A stretch of DNA of 64,000 bases from Emiliania huxleyi CCMP1516 (GCF_000372725.1 NW_005197722.1:329536-393535), one strand, 5' to 3'. Positions 42,570 through 54,185 are shown, counted from the stretch's first letter. Numbers and translations are program-made. Notes: a model not told the origin generated them from the sequence alone.

Positions 42570-44845
42570 ATTGCAAGTGCTCCCGGAGGCGCCGACGTTG
42601 GTCGAATTTGTTTTTCTTTACGTGGTTCCAACCCTGTTTCGACTGTTTGTTTGTGCCCTTGTTTGTTTCTCTTGGCACCTTGGAGTGCTGGGGGGGGCGA
42701 CAGGAAGGATGTGGCCCTGAATTATGTGTACGCCAACCCAGGGTGTGTGGCAGCCAGCTGGCTGTGTGTCTTGTGAGCTTGTTTGTGTCTGTGTGTCGCT
42801 CGTGCGTGTCGTCATCATCTGTCCAGCGTCCACCCATACCGCGTTGGTGTCCAGTCCGAGCCTGGCTGTTCTTCACCTTTCTACCTACCTACCTACTTTC
42901 GACTGTAAAGAACGCTGCTGGTTGGCGTCGGTTGCGTAGCACGGACTCGGGCCCGGTGCTTCGACGCAGCACAGTGTGCTTCGTGGTAGCATGAACTCAG
43001 AACGGCCCCCCGAGAGCGCCTCTTCGACGCCCACGGGTCCCGGGGGGTCAGAGGGGTTGCGAGAGGGCCCCGGCTATTTTTTGTTTGAATCCCGGAGGCC
43101 GTTAGAACATGAATTGACGTTCCACGTGCCCGTCCACAGCCACGGACAACATGCTAGCCCAGCAGGCCGCTCCCACCGCCGCCCGCGGCGGAGGCAAGGC
43201 GGCAAAGGGTGGCAAGGGCGGCGGCAAGGGCGGTGGCAAGGGTGGTGGCCGTGGCGCACCAGACTCGCTTTGCGCCGCCGCCCTCAACGCCCGATACTCG
43301 GTTAGAGCCGGCGGAGCGACGGCGGCAAAGGTGCGGCCGCCGGCGACCTCATACGGTGTCGAGCGCCGTAGAGACGGCCCCGAGAGCCGCCACCAGGTGT
43401 GCCACGACCGCGGCCGCGAGGCTCGTGGGGATGGATGCGCCAGACCCGCTTTGCGCCGCCGCCCTCAACGCCCGATACTCGATCAGAGCCGGCGGAGCGA
43501 CGGCGGCAGAGTTGCGGCCGCCGGCGACCTTCCCCTCGACCACGCCGCCGACCCGTCGACAAGCACGCGTGGACTGCCATCGAGAAGAAGGAGAAGGAGG
43601 GCGGCGCATCCGGAGCCCGCGGGCGCGGCGTGGGCGGGCGCGGGCGCGGGCGGGCGCGCGGGAACCCCGCCAGCGGAGGCGACAATGCCTCTGGCGGCGC
43701 TGCAGGCGGCGCGCGGCGCGCCCCTCGCCGGTCTCCCGCACGCTCCTGAGGGCCGAGAGGGCCGAGAGGCGGGGTCGGTGACCCGGGGGCATGGGCGGTG
43801 CGGCCCGCGCCGCGCGCGGGCGCGTGGCAGCCCGTGAGTGCCGAGATCGGGTCTGTGCTTCGACGTAGCATGGGCCCCCGGAGGCCCATCTACAGCAGCG
43901 GCGAAGTGAGCGTGTTTGTGGTGTTGGTGTGACGTCTGAGCTTGGATCTGTGACTAAAGCCGCTTACCACTGATGGATCCCCACCCGAATAACACACAGT
44001 GAGCGCCCCAGCACTTCACTACGCCCTCCGCGCGAAATCGCTAGTGGTGCTTTGTGGCAGCACATTGTGCTTTGTGGCAGCACGGGTGCGGTGCCCGAGA
44101 CCGAGCACCCCTCCCCATCCACGTTGTTGGTTGCTGCCCCAGGTCCCGCACTATGTAGGTGGAATGCCCCGTCCGTCCGTTCTCAGGATCACGCTTGTTC
44201 GGGTTACGTGGTTCGTTCGCCCGTCCCTGCCTGTGTCCCGTCCACGTCGCCGCCTCGGCAAAGCCGACGACCTATGGTGCAATACAGCTTAAGGGGAGGA
44301 CGCGCCGCTCGATGCTGCGGCGGTCGGTGTTGGCGATGGGGCTTTCCTTCCGGTACGCGGTCCCGGCGGGCCGTGGTACTTCAGTCAGCCGCGCGGAGCT
44401 TCCGCACTCACTCCCTAGTCAGTCCGGCGAGTTGGTTGGTGGTTGCTGGCATCATCCCAGCACTGGGGGGTCCTGAGAGCTGTTGGTTGGTGCTCTATTC
44501 ACAGCACAGTGCGAAACTAGGGTTGCAACCTGGTAAAGAACTCGCTCGCAGTGTGCGCAGATCATGAAAAGAATTTAACGGAAAAAAATACCACCGGCAA
44601 AGAATTCGTCAGACACTCCTGTGAGCTGTGTGGTGGCGGCGTGCCGTCCTCCCATCCGCCATCCCTCCCTTGGCTTGTCTATTTTCTTTCTTTCTTTAGA
44701 ATTTCAGACTAAGGGGCGGTCATGAATAATTTTACAACAAAACGGGCGGTCACAAAGCACGATTCACGCGATAAGCAAGGCGCGGGCGACGGCTTCCTCA
44801 CATCCTCAGAAGCCGTCGCCCCCACCACAGGAGCAGTCACACTTG
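42570..44845. other. Intergenic region; unassigned frames and a ~98-bp duplication
   Basis: 42600-42900 is pyrimidine-rich. A frame from ATG 43151 starts with a Gly/Lys-rich run (KGGKGGGKGGGKGGG). It contains the first copy of a 98-bp duplication (about 43248-43345) whose second copy (about 43434-43530) lies in a different frame. Both copies would encode PD-LCAAALNARYS-RAGGATAA. I cannot decide whether this is a gene. After 43900 only short pieces remain. 44620-44700 holds a CCTCCC...TTTTCTTTCTTTCTTTAG segment shared with 51010-51076. Confidence 0.4.
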
Positions 44846-44922
44846 GTCTTGGAGCACTTGGAGTGCAGTCATTAACCGCACATCCAGGGCCAGGGAGCTA
44901 AGAAGCGCACCCAGCGGGCCGG
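44846..44922 (+). repeat. Fragment of the DIRS-like element family
   Basis: CTTGGAGCACTTGGAGTGCAGTCATTAACC...GGGAGCTAAGAAGCGCACC...GCGGGCC matches 21822-21898 at the 3' end of the RT element, with several differences. Confidence 0.75.
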
Positions 44923-45194
44923 ATGATTGGCATCGGGTTGCGGGCAAGAGAGCCCTAGCCCCGGGGGTGCGCGTTCGCAGGGAAAGGGCCGTAAAGTAAA
45001 CACGGGTCTCCGAGGGTTGGTTCCGTGTACCGCGGGTTTCCCCTTAACTTCACCGCACGACTCCCACGCATGAAAAGAAATTAGTTGAGGGCATCCTCCC
45101 TTGGGCCATGGCTTGAGGTGCACTTGGGTTGTCTATTTTCTTTCTTTTCTTTAGGGATGGTAGGGTCTTAGGGACCATGTGTGTGGGCTGAGCG

Positions 45195-45330
45195 GGGTGT
45201 CTTCAATCCGTCCCCTCACCCCCCTCGTCACAACCCCCGAAACAGAAGAGCGGCGAGAGTTGGGGCTGCGGCTACGGCTGCGGCTACGAGAGCCGGAGAG
45301 GCCCGCGCCGGGAGGGATCAAGAAAAAAGA
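45195..45330 (-). repeat. Dispersed repeat shared with 54068-54185
   Basis: TCAATCCGTCCCCTCACC...TCGTCACAACCC...GGGCTGCGGCTACGGCTGCG is found at both places. Read on the minus strand, both encode the same SRSRSRSPNS...SSVSG end of a protein frame. It is followed by AAAAAAGAATTT near 45323. Confidence 0.8.
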
Positions 45331-45657
45331 ATTTCGCCGCCGAAGCCCGGAAAAGTGTGTTCTTTTTGTGGACTTTGCACGAACCACGATCGATTTTCAG
45401 ACCGCGAAGTCCTAGACGGTAGTTGCGATAGCCTCTCCCGCGGATGGCCGCGGTGGCCGCTCGAGGCGAGGGATTCGTCCCTTTGCTTAAACCCTCACCC
45501 CACCTTGTAGTACAAGTCACAATTCGGGCACGCGCCGGACCGGACGGCCCGCCGCTGCTGGCGCTGCCCCTCCCCCTTCTCGGCATGTACCTCGGCCGCC
45601 ACCCCGCTCGCTGCATGCGGCACCGTATCCGAACCCCGGCGGCCCATCCCGAGGCTC

Positions 45658-48600
45658 TCAGAACGAGCCGGAGCTATTGTCAAACACGATCAGCGCAAAG
45701 GCGAAGGCCTGAAGCGCCGAGAAGGGCGCCTTGAAGTCCACATTGAACTTGTTCTCCTCCACCTGCGCGGCCGAGGCGGTGGTGGTGGGCGGGCGGGCGG
45801 GCGGGCGGCGACGCCAGGCGGGGCGTGCGCAAGCTGGTGGCGGGTGCTGCTGGGCAGGGGCGCTCGTCCGCCTTGCCCATGAGGAACGATACGTCCGCCT
45901 GCTCGCCGTGCTTTGGGTGCAGCTGGATGTTTTTGCACGAGGCGAGCGTCGCGCGGCCGTGGAAGTCGAGCTGGTACATGTTGGAGGTGGGGTTCCACTT
46001 CGGCTCGCGGTTCTTGAGCTCCATGAGCCCGCCGAGGTCGCCGCGCTTGAGCCGCTCGTTCAGCTGCCCCGCTGCGTCCTTTGGCCGCGCCGGCACCATC
46101 CCGCCCTCGCTGTCCACCTCGGGCACCACCACCGTCATGGCGCCCGGGTTGCGGTTGCGCAGCGAGTTCGAGAAGTTGACGTGCAGCAGCTCGCACCGCA
46201 GCTCCGACTTGCCGCCCTTCTCCTTGCCGTCGAACGAGGCGCCGTCGTCGTAGAGCGTGTACTCCTGCGCCTTGCGGTCGGAGCGCACCTTGCCGACGTA
46301 CGACTCTGGCATGCTGGAGCTCGCCTTCGCGCGCTTGGCGTCGTCCTGGTCGAGCGCGATGGAGTAGTAGCAGCCCTTCGACACGGACCACTTCTTCGCC
46401 GTGAAGCAGTACATGTCGTCCGTCTTGGAGATGGACATGAAGAAGTCGAAGCGCGCGCCGCCCATGCGCGACTTGTGCCGAATCACAAAGCAGCGCACGG
46501 GCACCTGCGCGTCGGGGCAAACGCGGCGCCGCCGGCTCTGCGCACGTGGTGGCATGTGGGGGCGCGCACGCGCGCGGCTCAGGCACGGGAGGCTGCGCGT
46601 GGCGGGAGCTGCGCGCCCGACACGTGGCGGGCTCGGTCAGCAGCCGCTTCAGCTCGGTGTGCGACGTGCCGAGCAGCTGCTGCAGCACGCGGCGCAGCGC
46701 ATCGTCGCTGCTGCCGACCGGGCCGCCCGCGGGTGGCGCGTCGATGCCGCGGCTGCCCCCATGCTTGGGCGGTGCCACGACCGCCCCGTTGGACGACCCC
46801 CTCCGGTCGAGCTTGCCCTGGCCCTTCTTCTTCTCCTCGAGGTAGAGCTGCTGGTACTGGTAGTCGAGCGGGTGCTGCCACAGCACCTGCTTGGTCACCT
46901 CGTGCATGTAGTACAGATCGCCGTTGGGCGACTCGCACTGGTCCCACCCCTCCGGGTCGTCCGCCTGCAGCGCCTGATCCGCGATCCACAGCAGCCCGAC
47001 GTCCTCGCGGAGATCCATGCCGAGATAGACGGCGTACTCGAGGACGTCCTGCGCCGCGCACGGGCGCAAATCGGTAACGAGGGCAGCCGGGGACCTCCGC
47101 CGCAGCGGCGATAGAGGCGGGCGGCGCACCTCGGTGCCTGAGCGGAAGCGCACGCCGTCCGCCTCGAGCTCCTGGAGAACCTATTGGTGTGCGCCCCAGC
47201 GGCGGGTGAGCCGCGCGGGAGGCGCGGTGCCTCGTGCGTTGCCGCGGGGTTTCGCCTGCTTGCGCAGCACCTCCTCCTCCTCGATGGCGCGCTGCGTCGC
47301 CTGGGGGGCGGGGCGAAGGAAGGGTGGCTGGTGGGGGGCGGGGCGAAGGAAGGGCGGCTGGTGTCATGAGTGCGACACCTCCTCCTCCTCCGCTACTGAG
47401 CGGCGGATGGACTCGGCGTCGGCCGTCTCCGCCTCCTCCTGTATCCGGCTCTGCTGCTTGATCAGCTCCTGAAAGTGGCAACGCGAGTCGCATTGGAGAG
47501 GGAGGGGGGGGGGGGGGGGCGAGGGAGAGGGGCCCGGCCCACGCGCAGCACGCGCGCCTCCTTCTGCCGCAACTTGGCCTCCGTCTGCTGCTTGACGAGC
47601 GCCGCGTCTCGCGAGGCCATCTCCGCCTCGCGCTTCCGCCGCTCCTCGGCCACCTTCTTTTCGGCCTCCGCCGCCGCCGCCACATTCTTCCGCTTGATTT
47701 CGGCGAGCCTCGCCTCCTCCTCCTTGCGCCGCTTCTCCTCCTCCTTGAGCGTCGCGAGCCGCCGCTCCCCGCGCTCCAGCAACGCCCTGTCCGACTTGCA
47801 GCCGGCGGCGCGCTGCAGCGCCACCTCGAGCGCAGCTATATCGGCCGCGCCGATGGCCTTCTCCAGCGCACCCTCCGCCTCCCTTCGCGCCCGCAGCTCC
47901 GCCACGAGCGCCGCCACGCGCTCCTCCGCGCCGGCGACGCTCGCCTCGCCCGCCGCGTAGCGATGCACGCCGGCGGCCCGGGCGTCCGCAATGGCCGCCC
48001 GGAGCGCCTCGACATCCTCCTGCGCCGCAGCGGACAGCATCGCCTGCAGCGCCTCCTCGCGCACACGCCGCAGCTGACGCGCCGCCTTGCGGGCGATGTG
48101 GCCGCGCCCGGCCGCCTGAATGGCGACGGCGACCTTTGCCTGCATCTCGAGCCGGCGCGTGCGCAGGCCCTCGAGCATGCCCGAGGCGAAGAAGACGCGC
48201 GCCTTGCCGCAGCGGAACTTTTGGCCGGGCACGCCGAGCTTCTGGAGCAGCGCCAGCACGCGGTCCTTGGGCGCCTTGCCCGCGAGCTCCGCCTTGGTGC
48301 CGAGACCGGGAACCACGAGGAAGTTGCCGCAAAACTCGTCAAAGGGCATGCGGTCGGGGAATCCGGTGCGGGCGACACGCAGCGCGTCGAGCACGCCAGA
48401 CGTGTTGAGCTGGCGCGTGATGACGGCGTCCTCGACCAGGTCGGGCTTCTTCTGGTCGTTGGACTTGAAGCAGCGCACGAAGTGCAGGTCGCACTTGTCG
48501 AGCGTGCCGACGAGGTCCGTGAGCTGCGCCGAGAAGGTGTCGGTGACGCCCTTGAACTTGGTCGACTTGAACTTCTTCCGGTCGCCCGCCGCGGGCGCCA

Positions 48601-50377
48601 CGTCCGCCGGCTCGGTGAAGAGCTCCTTGAGCAGCTCGTTGTCGGAGAACTGCATCAGCACGACGAGGTCGCCGTTGAGTGGGTCCTTGTTCTTGTCGAG
48701 CCAGGCGCGGGTGCCGTAGTTGACCAGGCCGGCAAAGTGGTTGATGCCGAAGCCGTCCTTTGGGCCGACGCCCTTCATGCGCACGATGATGCCGCCCTTT
48801 CCGTGCTGCGCCATCACCTTCTCGGTGAAGCCCTCGTCCGACCCCTTTGGCACGACGCACTCCTCGCTCAGGATGGCGAGCAGCCCCGTGTTTGGCGCCT
48901 CGAGCGTCTGGATGAGCGCGCCGTTGTCGGTGTAAGAGATGTCGGCGGCGTCGATGCCCTCCTCCGAGTAGGCGCGCATCGTCTCGGCGAAGACGGTCTT
49001 GGTGAAGAGCGCCTGCAGCTTCTCGTTCGCAAAATTGATGCACAGCTGCTCCAGCGAGTTCTTCTCGAAGATCTCAAAGCCGAAGATGTCGACGATGCCG
49101 ATGACGTGGGCGGTCGCCCGCGGCGAGTAGATGTTGCGCGCCTCGGCGAGCGCGCGGTTGATCTGGACGATGAGGCGGTCGAAGAGCTTCGAGTAGATGG
49201 CCTTGGCGAGGGCGTCCCGGTTGTCGCCCGCCGCGACGAGGCTCAGGTCCTTCTCCACCATGTCGCCGCCAACCTTGAGCTTGCGCTTCGTCAGCGCCTT
49301 TGCGAGGCTGCCCTGCTGCAGGCCAAGCACCGCCTCGCAGCCCGCGACGGAGGGCGCGCTCGAACCCTCGACGGCCGCCGCGTCCGTGTTGGCCGCGTCG
49401 AAGCGCACGTTGCCAAGGAGCAGCACCCCCGCGATGAGCTGCCACAGCTCTTGCAGCGCCGCGCCCTCCCACGCCTGCGCGGCGAGCGCCGTCTCGAGCT
49501 CCGCCCACAGCATCTTGTCGGTGCGCTCGCCGCCCGACTCGCCGGTATGGCCGCCCGCCAGATAGGCGTACGCACTCGGCTCGGCCGACGGCAGACGCAG
49601 CTGCTTGAGCAGAGCGGGCGACGCGCCGCGCAACAGCGCGTAGAAGCAGTGGTACGAGCGCTCGCCCGGGCCGCACTGCGTGACGCGGGTCTTCTCGAGG
49701 AGGTAGGTGTTGAGGCTGGCGCCCTGGATCCGCGCGCTCGGGTCAAAGTTGAGCGCCGTGAACTTTCCCATGCGCGACGAGTTGTCGTTGCGCACCGTCT
49801 TGGCGCAGCCTGTCCGCCCAGGCACCGCGGTGGTGAGAGAGGAGCGGAGTGAGCGCGGGGGGCCGCGGCGAGCCGTGTGACGCCGGCGGCCCAGGGACTG
49901 CGGGCTCTCACGGTGCCCTCTGGGTGCCGCACCAAAGCCCTCGGTGATGGGGTCGGAGCCGTAGAGGCGGGTCTCGAGCTCCGGGCTGGTGTTGCTGACG
50001 TATCGGAGGTAGAGCATCATGTGGCGCGCGGACTCGGTCTTCCCGGCCCCCGACTCGCCGCTCACAATGATGGCCTGGCTGCGCCCGTTGTGGATCATCG
50101 CCCGGTGCGCCGCACTCGCAATCTCAAAGGTGTGCGGCGGCTCGGCTGGGAGCGAGTGGGCATTCTTGTACTGCGCGAGCACCGCCTCCGAGAAGAGGCC
50201 CATCCTCTTGTACGGATTGACAGCAATGAGCACGGAGCCGCAGCGCGTGTAAATCGCGTCGTGCGCGTGCCGCGTCCGAAGCTTGTCGAGCACGAAGCCG
50301 GCGTCGATGGTGTCGGCCTGGCCAAGGTCTGGCGTGTCGCTGGCCCCGGGCTCGCGTGGCAGCGCGCCGTCCGCCAT
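45658..50377 (-). CDS. Myosin heavy chain with IQ, coiled-coil, WW (CEP164-type) and tubby domains
   Basis: Proposed exons are 50377..49933, 49809..47552, 47468..47379, 47300..47256 (3' end uncertain), 47180..47130, 47048..46629, 46504..45872 and 45762..45658, about 1,348 residues. All junctions keep phase. Introns after exons 6 and 7 use GC donors. The motor starts with no SH3 subdomain. It has the P-loop GESGAGKT at 107-114, switch I NDNSSRMGKF, and switch II DIFGFEIFEKNSLEQLCINF. One IQ motif (VAIQAAGRGHIAR) precedes a long Ala/Glu/Arg coiled coil. About residues 964-1030 read VLEYAVYLGMDLREDVGLLW and PEGWDQCESPNGDLYYMHEV, as in the N-terminus of the centriolar protein CEP164. Residues 1104-1348 are a tubby C-terminal domain: VRCFVIRHKS, ESYVGKVRSD, LDFHGRATLASCKNIQL, FKAPFSALQAFAFALIVFDN. 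An actin motor linked to phosphoinositide- or cilium-related cargo is inference. Confidence 0.85.
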
Positions 50378-50422
50378 CGCCACAGACCGGGCGGGCAGCC
50401 GCCGAAGAGCAAGGCCCCTCCA

Positions 50423-51206
50423 AAAAAGAATTTTACAACCCCCCTCGCACAACACTGGGCACGGGACTGGCGCGCACTGGCACTAACACAGGTACACCAC
50501 GGGAGCCGCCTAAGCGACTCCTGCGAGGGTGGCGAGGCACTTAGCTCCGTGCACCCGCCCACCCCCGCCACAGGCAAGCTCATTCACGACCTGCTCTGCG
50601 ATGGCCGTGTGGAACGACTGAGATGCGCTGCTTCTGCAGCCCCAGCCAGCTCTTGGTGGTCCAAGTCACCTCATCGAGGTACTGGGCCCGCGTCAGCAAA
50701 AAAGAATTTTTTGGTGCTCGCACAACACTGGGCTCCTTAATGTCAGTGTGCCTGTGGTAGTGAGAGACTGCCAGCGGGAAGCTGGAGGCAGGTCACTAGA
50801 CTGAGATGAGACCGCCAGTGGAGTTGGGAGCCCACCGTGCACCGCGCTGCGAGCCTGTCGTGTCCCTTGTCAGGAGCAGGAGAGCCCCACCTGTCCCCCT
50901 GATCGTCCTTCCAAAATCCTGCTCGTGCAGGTGGGGACCCTGTCCTCCTCCCCCATCCCTCGTCTGGGCTTGTCTGTTTTCTTTCTTTCTTTTTGGGCTC
51001 CTTAAAATCCCTGTGTGGTGGCGGCGTGCCGTCCTCCCATCCCTCCCTTGGGTTGTGTGTTTTCTTTCTTTCTTTACACTGGGCACGGGACTGGCGCGCA
51101 CTGGCACTAAAAAAATCGAGAACTCAATCCCTCGCACGTCACTAGGCACGGGACTGGCGCGCACTGGCACTAACACAGGTGCTAGGGTCGTGCGAAAAAA
51201 GAATTT
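50423..51206. repeat. Cluster of short dispersed repeats (SINE/MITE-like)
   Basis: The core GGCACGGGACTGGCGCGCACTGGCACTAA occurs at about 50458, 51081 and 51156. Copies are often preceded by CTCGCAC-AC and followed by CACAGGT. A second signature, AAAAAAGAATTT, occurs at 50423, 50698 and 51195. C/T-rich segments with TTTTCTTTCTTTCTTT lie at 50975-50990 and 51060-51075. A fourth, diverged copy is at 60470-60620. No ORF, RNA polymerase III box or terminal repeat is clear enough to class it. Confidence 0.75.
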
Positions 51207-51826
51207 ATCACAGGCCGCCCTCGCGGCGTTGAAAGTGGCGGGACATCTAACCTCCTCGCGAGTTTGGGATGTAGCTTCCTTCCTTCCTTTCTTTCTTTCA
51301 GACCTCGCTGCTAGCGGGGTGGGGCTGTATAAGAGTTTCCTGAGGAGGAGGAGGGCGCAGTCGACGAATGGGAGGAGGAGGGCGCAGTTGACATTGTCGT
51401 GTCTGACTCAGAGGAGGAGTTGGAGGTGCAGCCATGGGTGCTCCGGCAACCTAACCTGATCCAGAAGCTCGCCGACGTTGTCACTCAACGTGCGTCATGC
51501 GTGCTCGAGCTTGAGGGAGGAGCTCAGCTAACGCTTCGGCCAGCCCCCCAGCGCCGCCGCCCACCGCCACCCACAAAGCACCTGCTCTACTATCCCGTAC
51601 CTGGCTGGCTGACGCTCACCCCCCCCGCTCCACTTTCCCCTGATCATGCCCGTGATAGCACCATCACTGTCGCCGTCCTGGTTTTGAACGTGGCAGCTAG
51701 ACTCTAGGAACTCGGTAGTTGTGACCCCTCGTGAGTGAGGAGCAGGAGAGAGAGCTTTGTGGGGTTGGTGTGGTTGTCTCTCTATCTCCTCTTCTAGCTC
51801 TTAGCATGAGCTGCGCCCTGTGTCCG
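51207..51826. other. Intergenic region with no recognised gene
   Basis: Includes another pyrimidine run (51279-51300) and short frames without motifs. TGTATAAGAG near 51328 is TATA-like. Confidence 0.4.
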
Positions 51827-52023
51827 ACCCCTTTTGCGCAGCAACACCTTAAACTTTTAGGCCCTCCAAATTCGGGTCGGAGCGTAGCGGAGTGGGCCCC
51901 GAGTTTGAAAAGGGCGACGGACGCTTGCGTCCTAGCCTCCAACAACGCCTCCCCGGCGCAGAGGGGCCCCCGGAGGGATGCACAACCGCTCCACGCCACG
52001 CCGCTTGCGGCGGTCCTCTTCCC
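51827..52023 (+). repeat. Dispersed ~190-bp repeat, copy 3
   Basis: Closely matches 8480-8678 from CCCCTTTTGCGCAGCAACAC to CGCCGCTTGCGGCGGTCCT. It ends 55 bases before the ATG of the GH5 gene, so it occupies the promoter position. Confidence 0.88.
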
Positions 52024-52077
52024 AGCTCCGCTGAGGGCCCGTGCGTTATATGCCGCGCTCTATCATAAACGGGACCG

Positions 52078-53907
52078 ATGCCAAACGTTGAGCCGACGGC
52101 TGAGCCGACTGTCGAGCCGAAGCATGAGGCTGCCTCAAGTACTTGGGGAGTTGAGGCGGATGGATCAGGAACTGCCCCGCCAGTGCACCCAGTGGCGGCG
52201 AAACCTTCGACAAGGTATGAAGCTTTCGACAGCGAGGATATCACCATCACTTTGCGCGTGAGCAGCAGGCTTGCAGTGAGAATCGCTTGCTCTCTTTTTG
52301 TTGTCAGTGCTGCTGCGGTCGCAATCGCTGTGGGCTTTTCTCACGGGCAGAAGGCAACAGCGGTGGCGGATGTTCTTGGTACGAAGTTCCCCTCGCCACC
52401 ATTAGCTGTGCAGCCGCCGCCCTCGCTGCCGCCCTCGCTGCCGCCCTCGCTGCCGCCCTCTCTCCCGCCATCGCCGCCGGCCTCGCCGCCGCCCTCGCGA
52501 TCAACGCCCTCGCCGCCGCCGTCGCCGCCCTCCTCGCCGCCGCCGCCCTCCTCCCCGCCTTCGGCACGGCTCACGGTTCTTAACCGCACCCTCGCGGTTT
52601 TCCTGTCGGGCGTAAACCTGGCCTGGCTTCGGTACGGCAACGACTTTGGCAACGGTCAGAGCAACGCTCACTTCTGTGCCCTCAAGGACGTGCTCGTCAA
52701 CACTTCGAGGGCAGGCGGCAACTCGATGAGGGTTTGGCTTCACGTGGAGGGCTACAAAACGCCCGTGTTCGATGCCGACGGGGTGGTCGTCGCCACTGAC
52801 TCGACGGGATCGCTCATCTCCGACATGCGCCGCTACCTGCGCGCGGCGCGACAGCTCGACATCCTCATTTTCTTCGTGCTGTGGAATGGCGCGGTTCTCA
52901 AACACCAGCGCGTGAAGGACCTCTTCTCCGACATGTCGAAACTGGACAGCTACATCGACACCGTACTCGTGCCGATGGTGCGCTCGCTGCGCGACGAGCC
53001 CGCCCTTGGGGGCTGGGACGTCATCAACGAGCCTGAGGGCTCCGTCGCTGCGGACGTGGCCGACCCGAACCCGTGCTACGACACCACCCCCCTCGCTCGC
53101 ACTGGCGCGGGCTGGGCGCAGCCAACCGAGCCCATACCTATGGAGCAGGTGCTCCGCTTCGTGGGTGCCCAGGCGGCGGCGATCCACGCCGCTGCCCCCG
53201 CCTCCCTGGTCACGGTCGGGTCGTGGTCGGAGCTCGCCTCCTCCGACGCCCTCGGCAAGCGCAACTATTACACCGACGAGTGCCTTCGCGGAGCGGTCGG
53301 CGCGGCCGCGGCGGCTGGGGCTCGACTCGACTTTCTTCAGGTGCACTCGTATGCCCACAAAGGCAAGTTCAACCCCACCTCCCCGTTTCTTCACTCGGAG
53401 GCAGACTTCCGCGTCTCCGCTCCGCTGCTCATCGGCGAGTTTGTGCTCGGTCAGAAAGCCGAGGGACGCACCGCTGAGCAGCTGTATGGCTGGGCGCACA
53501 GCCATGCCTACGCCGGCGCGTGGGGGTGGACGGCGGTGTCGCAGCCCACCCTCTTTGCGGGCATGGCGTCGCTCCAGGGCTATGCCAACGTATCGGCCGT
53601 CGCACTGACGCACGCCACGCCGCCGCCTCCGGACACGTGTAGTGACTGCTCCGACGTGCCCTCAAACACGCGCTACACTTGCGAGCAGCAGGTGCGGTGG
53701 GGAAAATGCGGCGAACCATGGATGCAGGGCTTCTGCTGTCGCTCGTGTCATGGCTGCAGTTCGCAATGCGAGTCACGGCGCAGCTTGCTCGCGCGGGAGC
53801 AGGAGCCGGCGGCGTCTACGTATGGGCAGCCTGATTGGTCGCACACCGCCTACCGCGACTACGTGATGCAGACCTTGGAGGAGCATCGCCGCCGTACCAG
53901 ATTGTAG
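52078..53907 (+). CDS. Membrane-anchored GH5-type glycoside hydrolase (mannanase-like)
   Basis: A single exon of 609 residues. A 65-residue cytosolic N-terminus is followed by one helix at about 66-87 (AVRIACSLFVVSAAAVAIAV) and a Pro/Ser stalk at about 105-163, giving a type II membrane protein. The catalytic barrel starts with FLSGVNLAWLRYGNDFGNGQ. It has SMRVWLHVEG, DILIFFVLWNGAV, the acid/base Glu 318 in GGWDVINEPEG, HSYAHK, the nucleophile Glu 454 in LLIGEFVLG, and WGWTAV. This matches clan-A family 5 enzymes, nearest in feel to endo-beta-mannanases. A Cys-rich end at about 520-560 (CSDCSDVP...CGEPWMQGFCCRSCHGC) resembles a ShK-type module. Wall or scale polysaccharide remodelling in the Golgi or at the surface is inference. 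Confidence 0.85.
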   Translation: MPNVEPTAEPTVEPKHEAASSTWGVEADGSGTAPPVHPVAAKPSTRYEAFDSEDITITLRVSSRLAVRIACSLFVVSAAAVAIAVGFSHGQKATAVADVLGTKFPSPPLAVQPPPSLPPSLPPSLPPSLPPSPPASPPPSRSTPSPPPSPPSSPPPPSSPPSARLTVLNRTLAVFLSGVNLAWLRYGNDFGNGQSNAHFCALKDVLVNTSRAGGNSMRVWLHVEGYKTPVFDADGVVVATDSTGSLISDMRRYLRAARQLDILIFFVLWNGAVLKHQRVKDLFSDMSKLDSYIDTVLVPMVRSLRDEPALGGWDVINEPEGSVAADVADPNPCYDTTPLARTGAGWAQPTEPIPMEQVLRFVGAQAAAIHAAAPASLVTVGSWSELASSDALGKRNYYTDECLRGAVGAAAAAGARLDFLQVHSYAHKGKFNPTSPFLHSEADFRVSAPLLIGEFVLGQKAEGRTAEQLYGWAHSHAYAGAWGWTAVSQPTLFAGMASLQGYANVSAVALTHATPPPPDTCSDCSDVPSNTRYTCEQQVRWGKCGEPWMQGFCCRSCHGCSSQCESRRSLLAREQEPAASTYGQPDWSHTAYRDYVMQTLEEHRRRTRL

Positions 53908-54067
53908 ACGCCCTAACCACCCCCAGACTGAGCAAAAAGCCTTAGTGTTAAGGATATGTTTGAGTTATTGGCACTTGGAGCACTTAAATAAATAAATAAA
54001 ACGGGCAAACTCTGAGACGAGATGGGATTTAGGGACATGTGTCCCCGCCCTGCACGATCTTGGTGTG

Positions 54068-54185
54068 AGGGATTCTCAATCCGTGTCCCCTCACCCCTCG
54101 TCACAACCCGACACGGAAGAGCGGCAAGAGTTAGGGCTGCGGCTACGGCTGCGGCTATGAGAGGGGCCGGGGTCGCGGGAGAGCC
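54068..54185 (-). repeat. Dispersed repeat shared with 45195-45330
   Basis: Second copy of the CAATCCGT...CTCACCCCTCGTCACAACCC...GGGCTGCGGCTACGGCTGCG unit. Here it overlaps the C-terminus of the frame described next, so the repeat probably includes the 3' end of an element-borne gene. Confidence 0.8.

Noticed and set aside
47963..49852. 629-residue plus-strand frame
   Set aside because: Exactly antisense to the myosin motor exon; composition is a mirror of the real gene.
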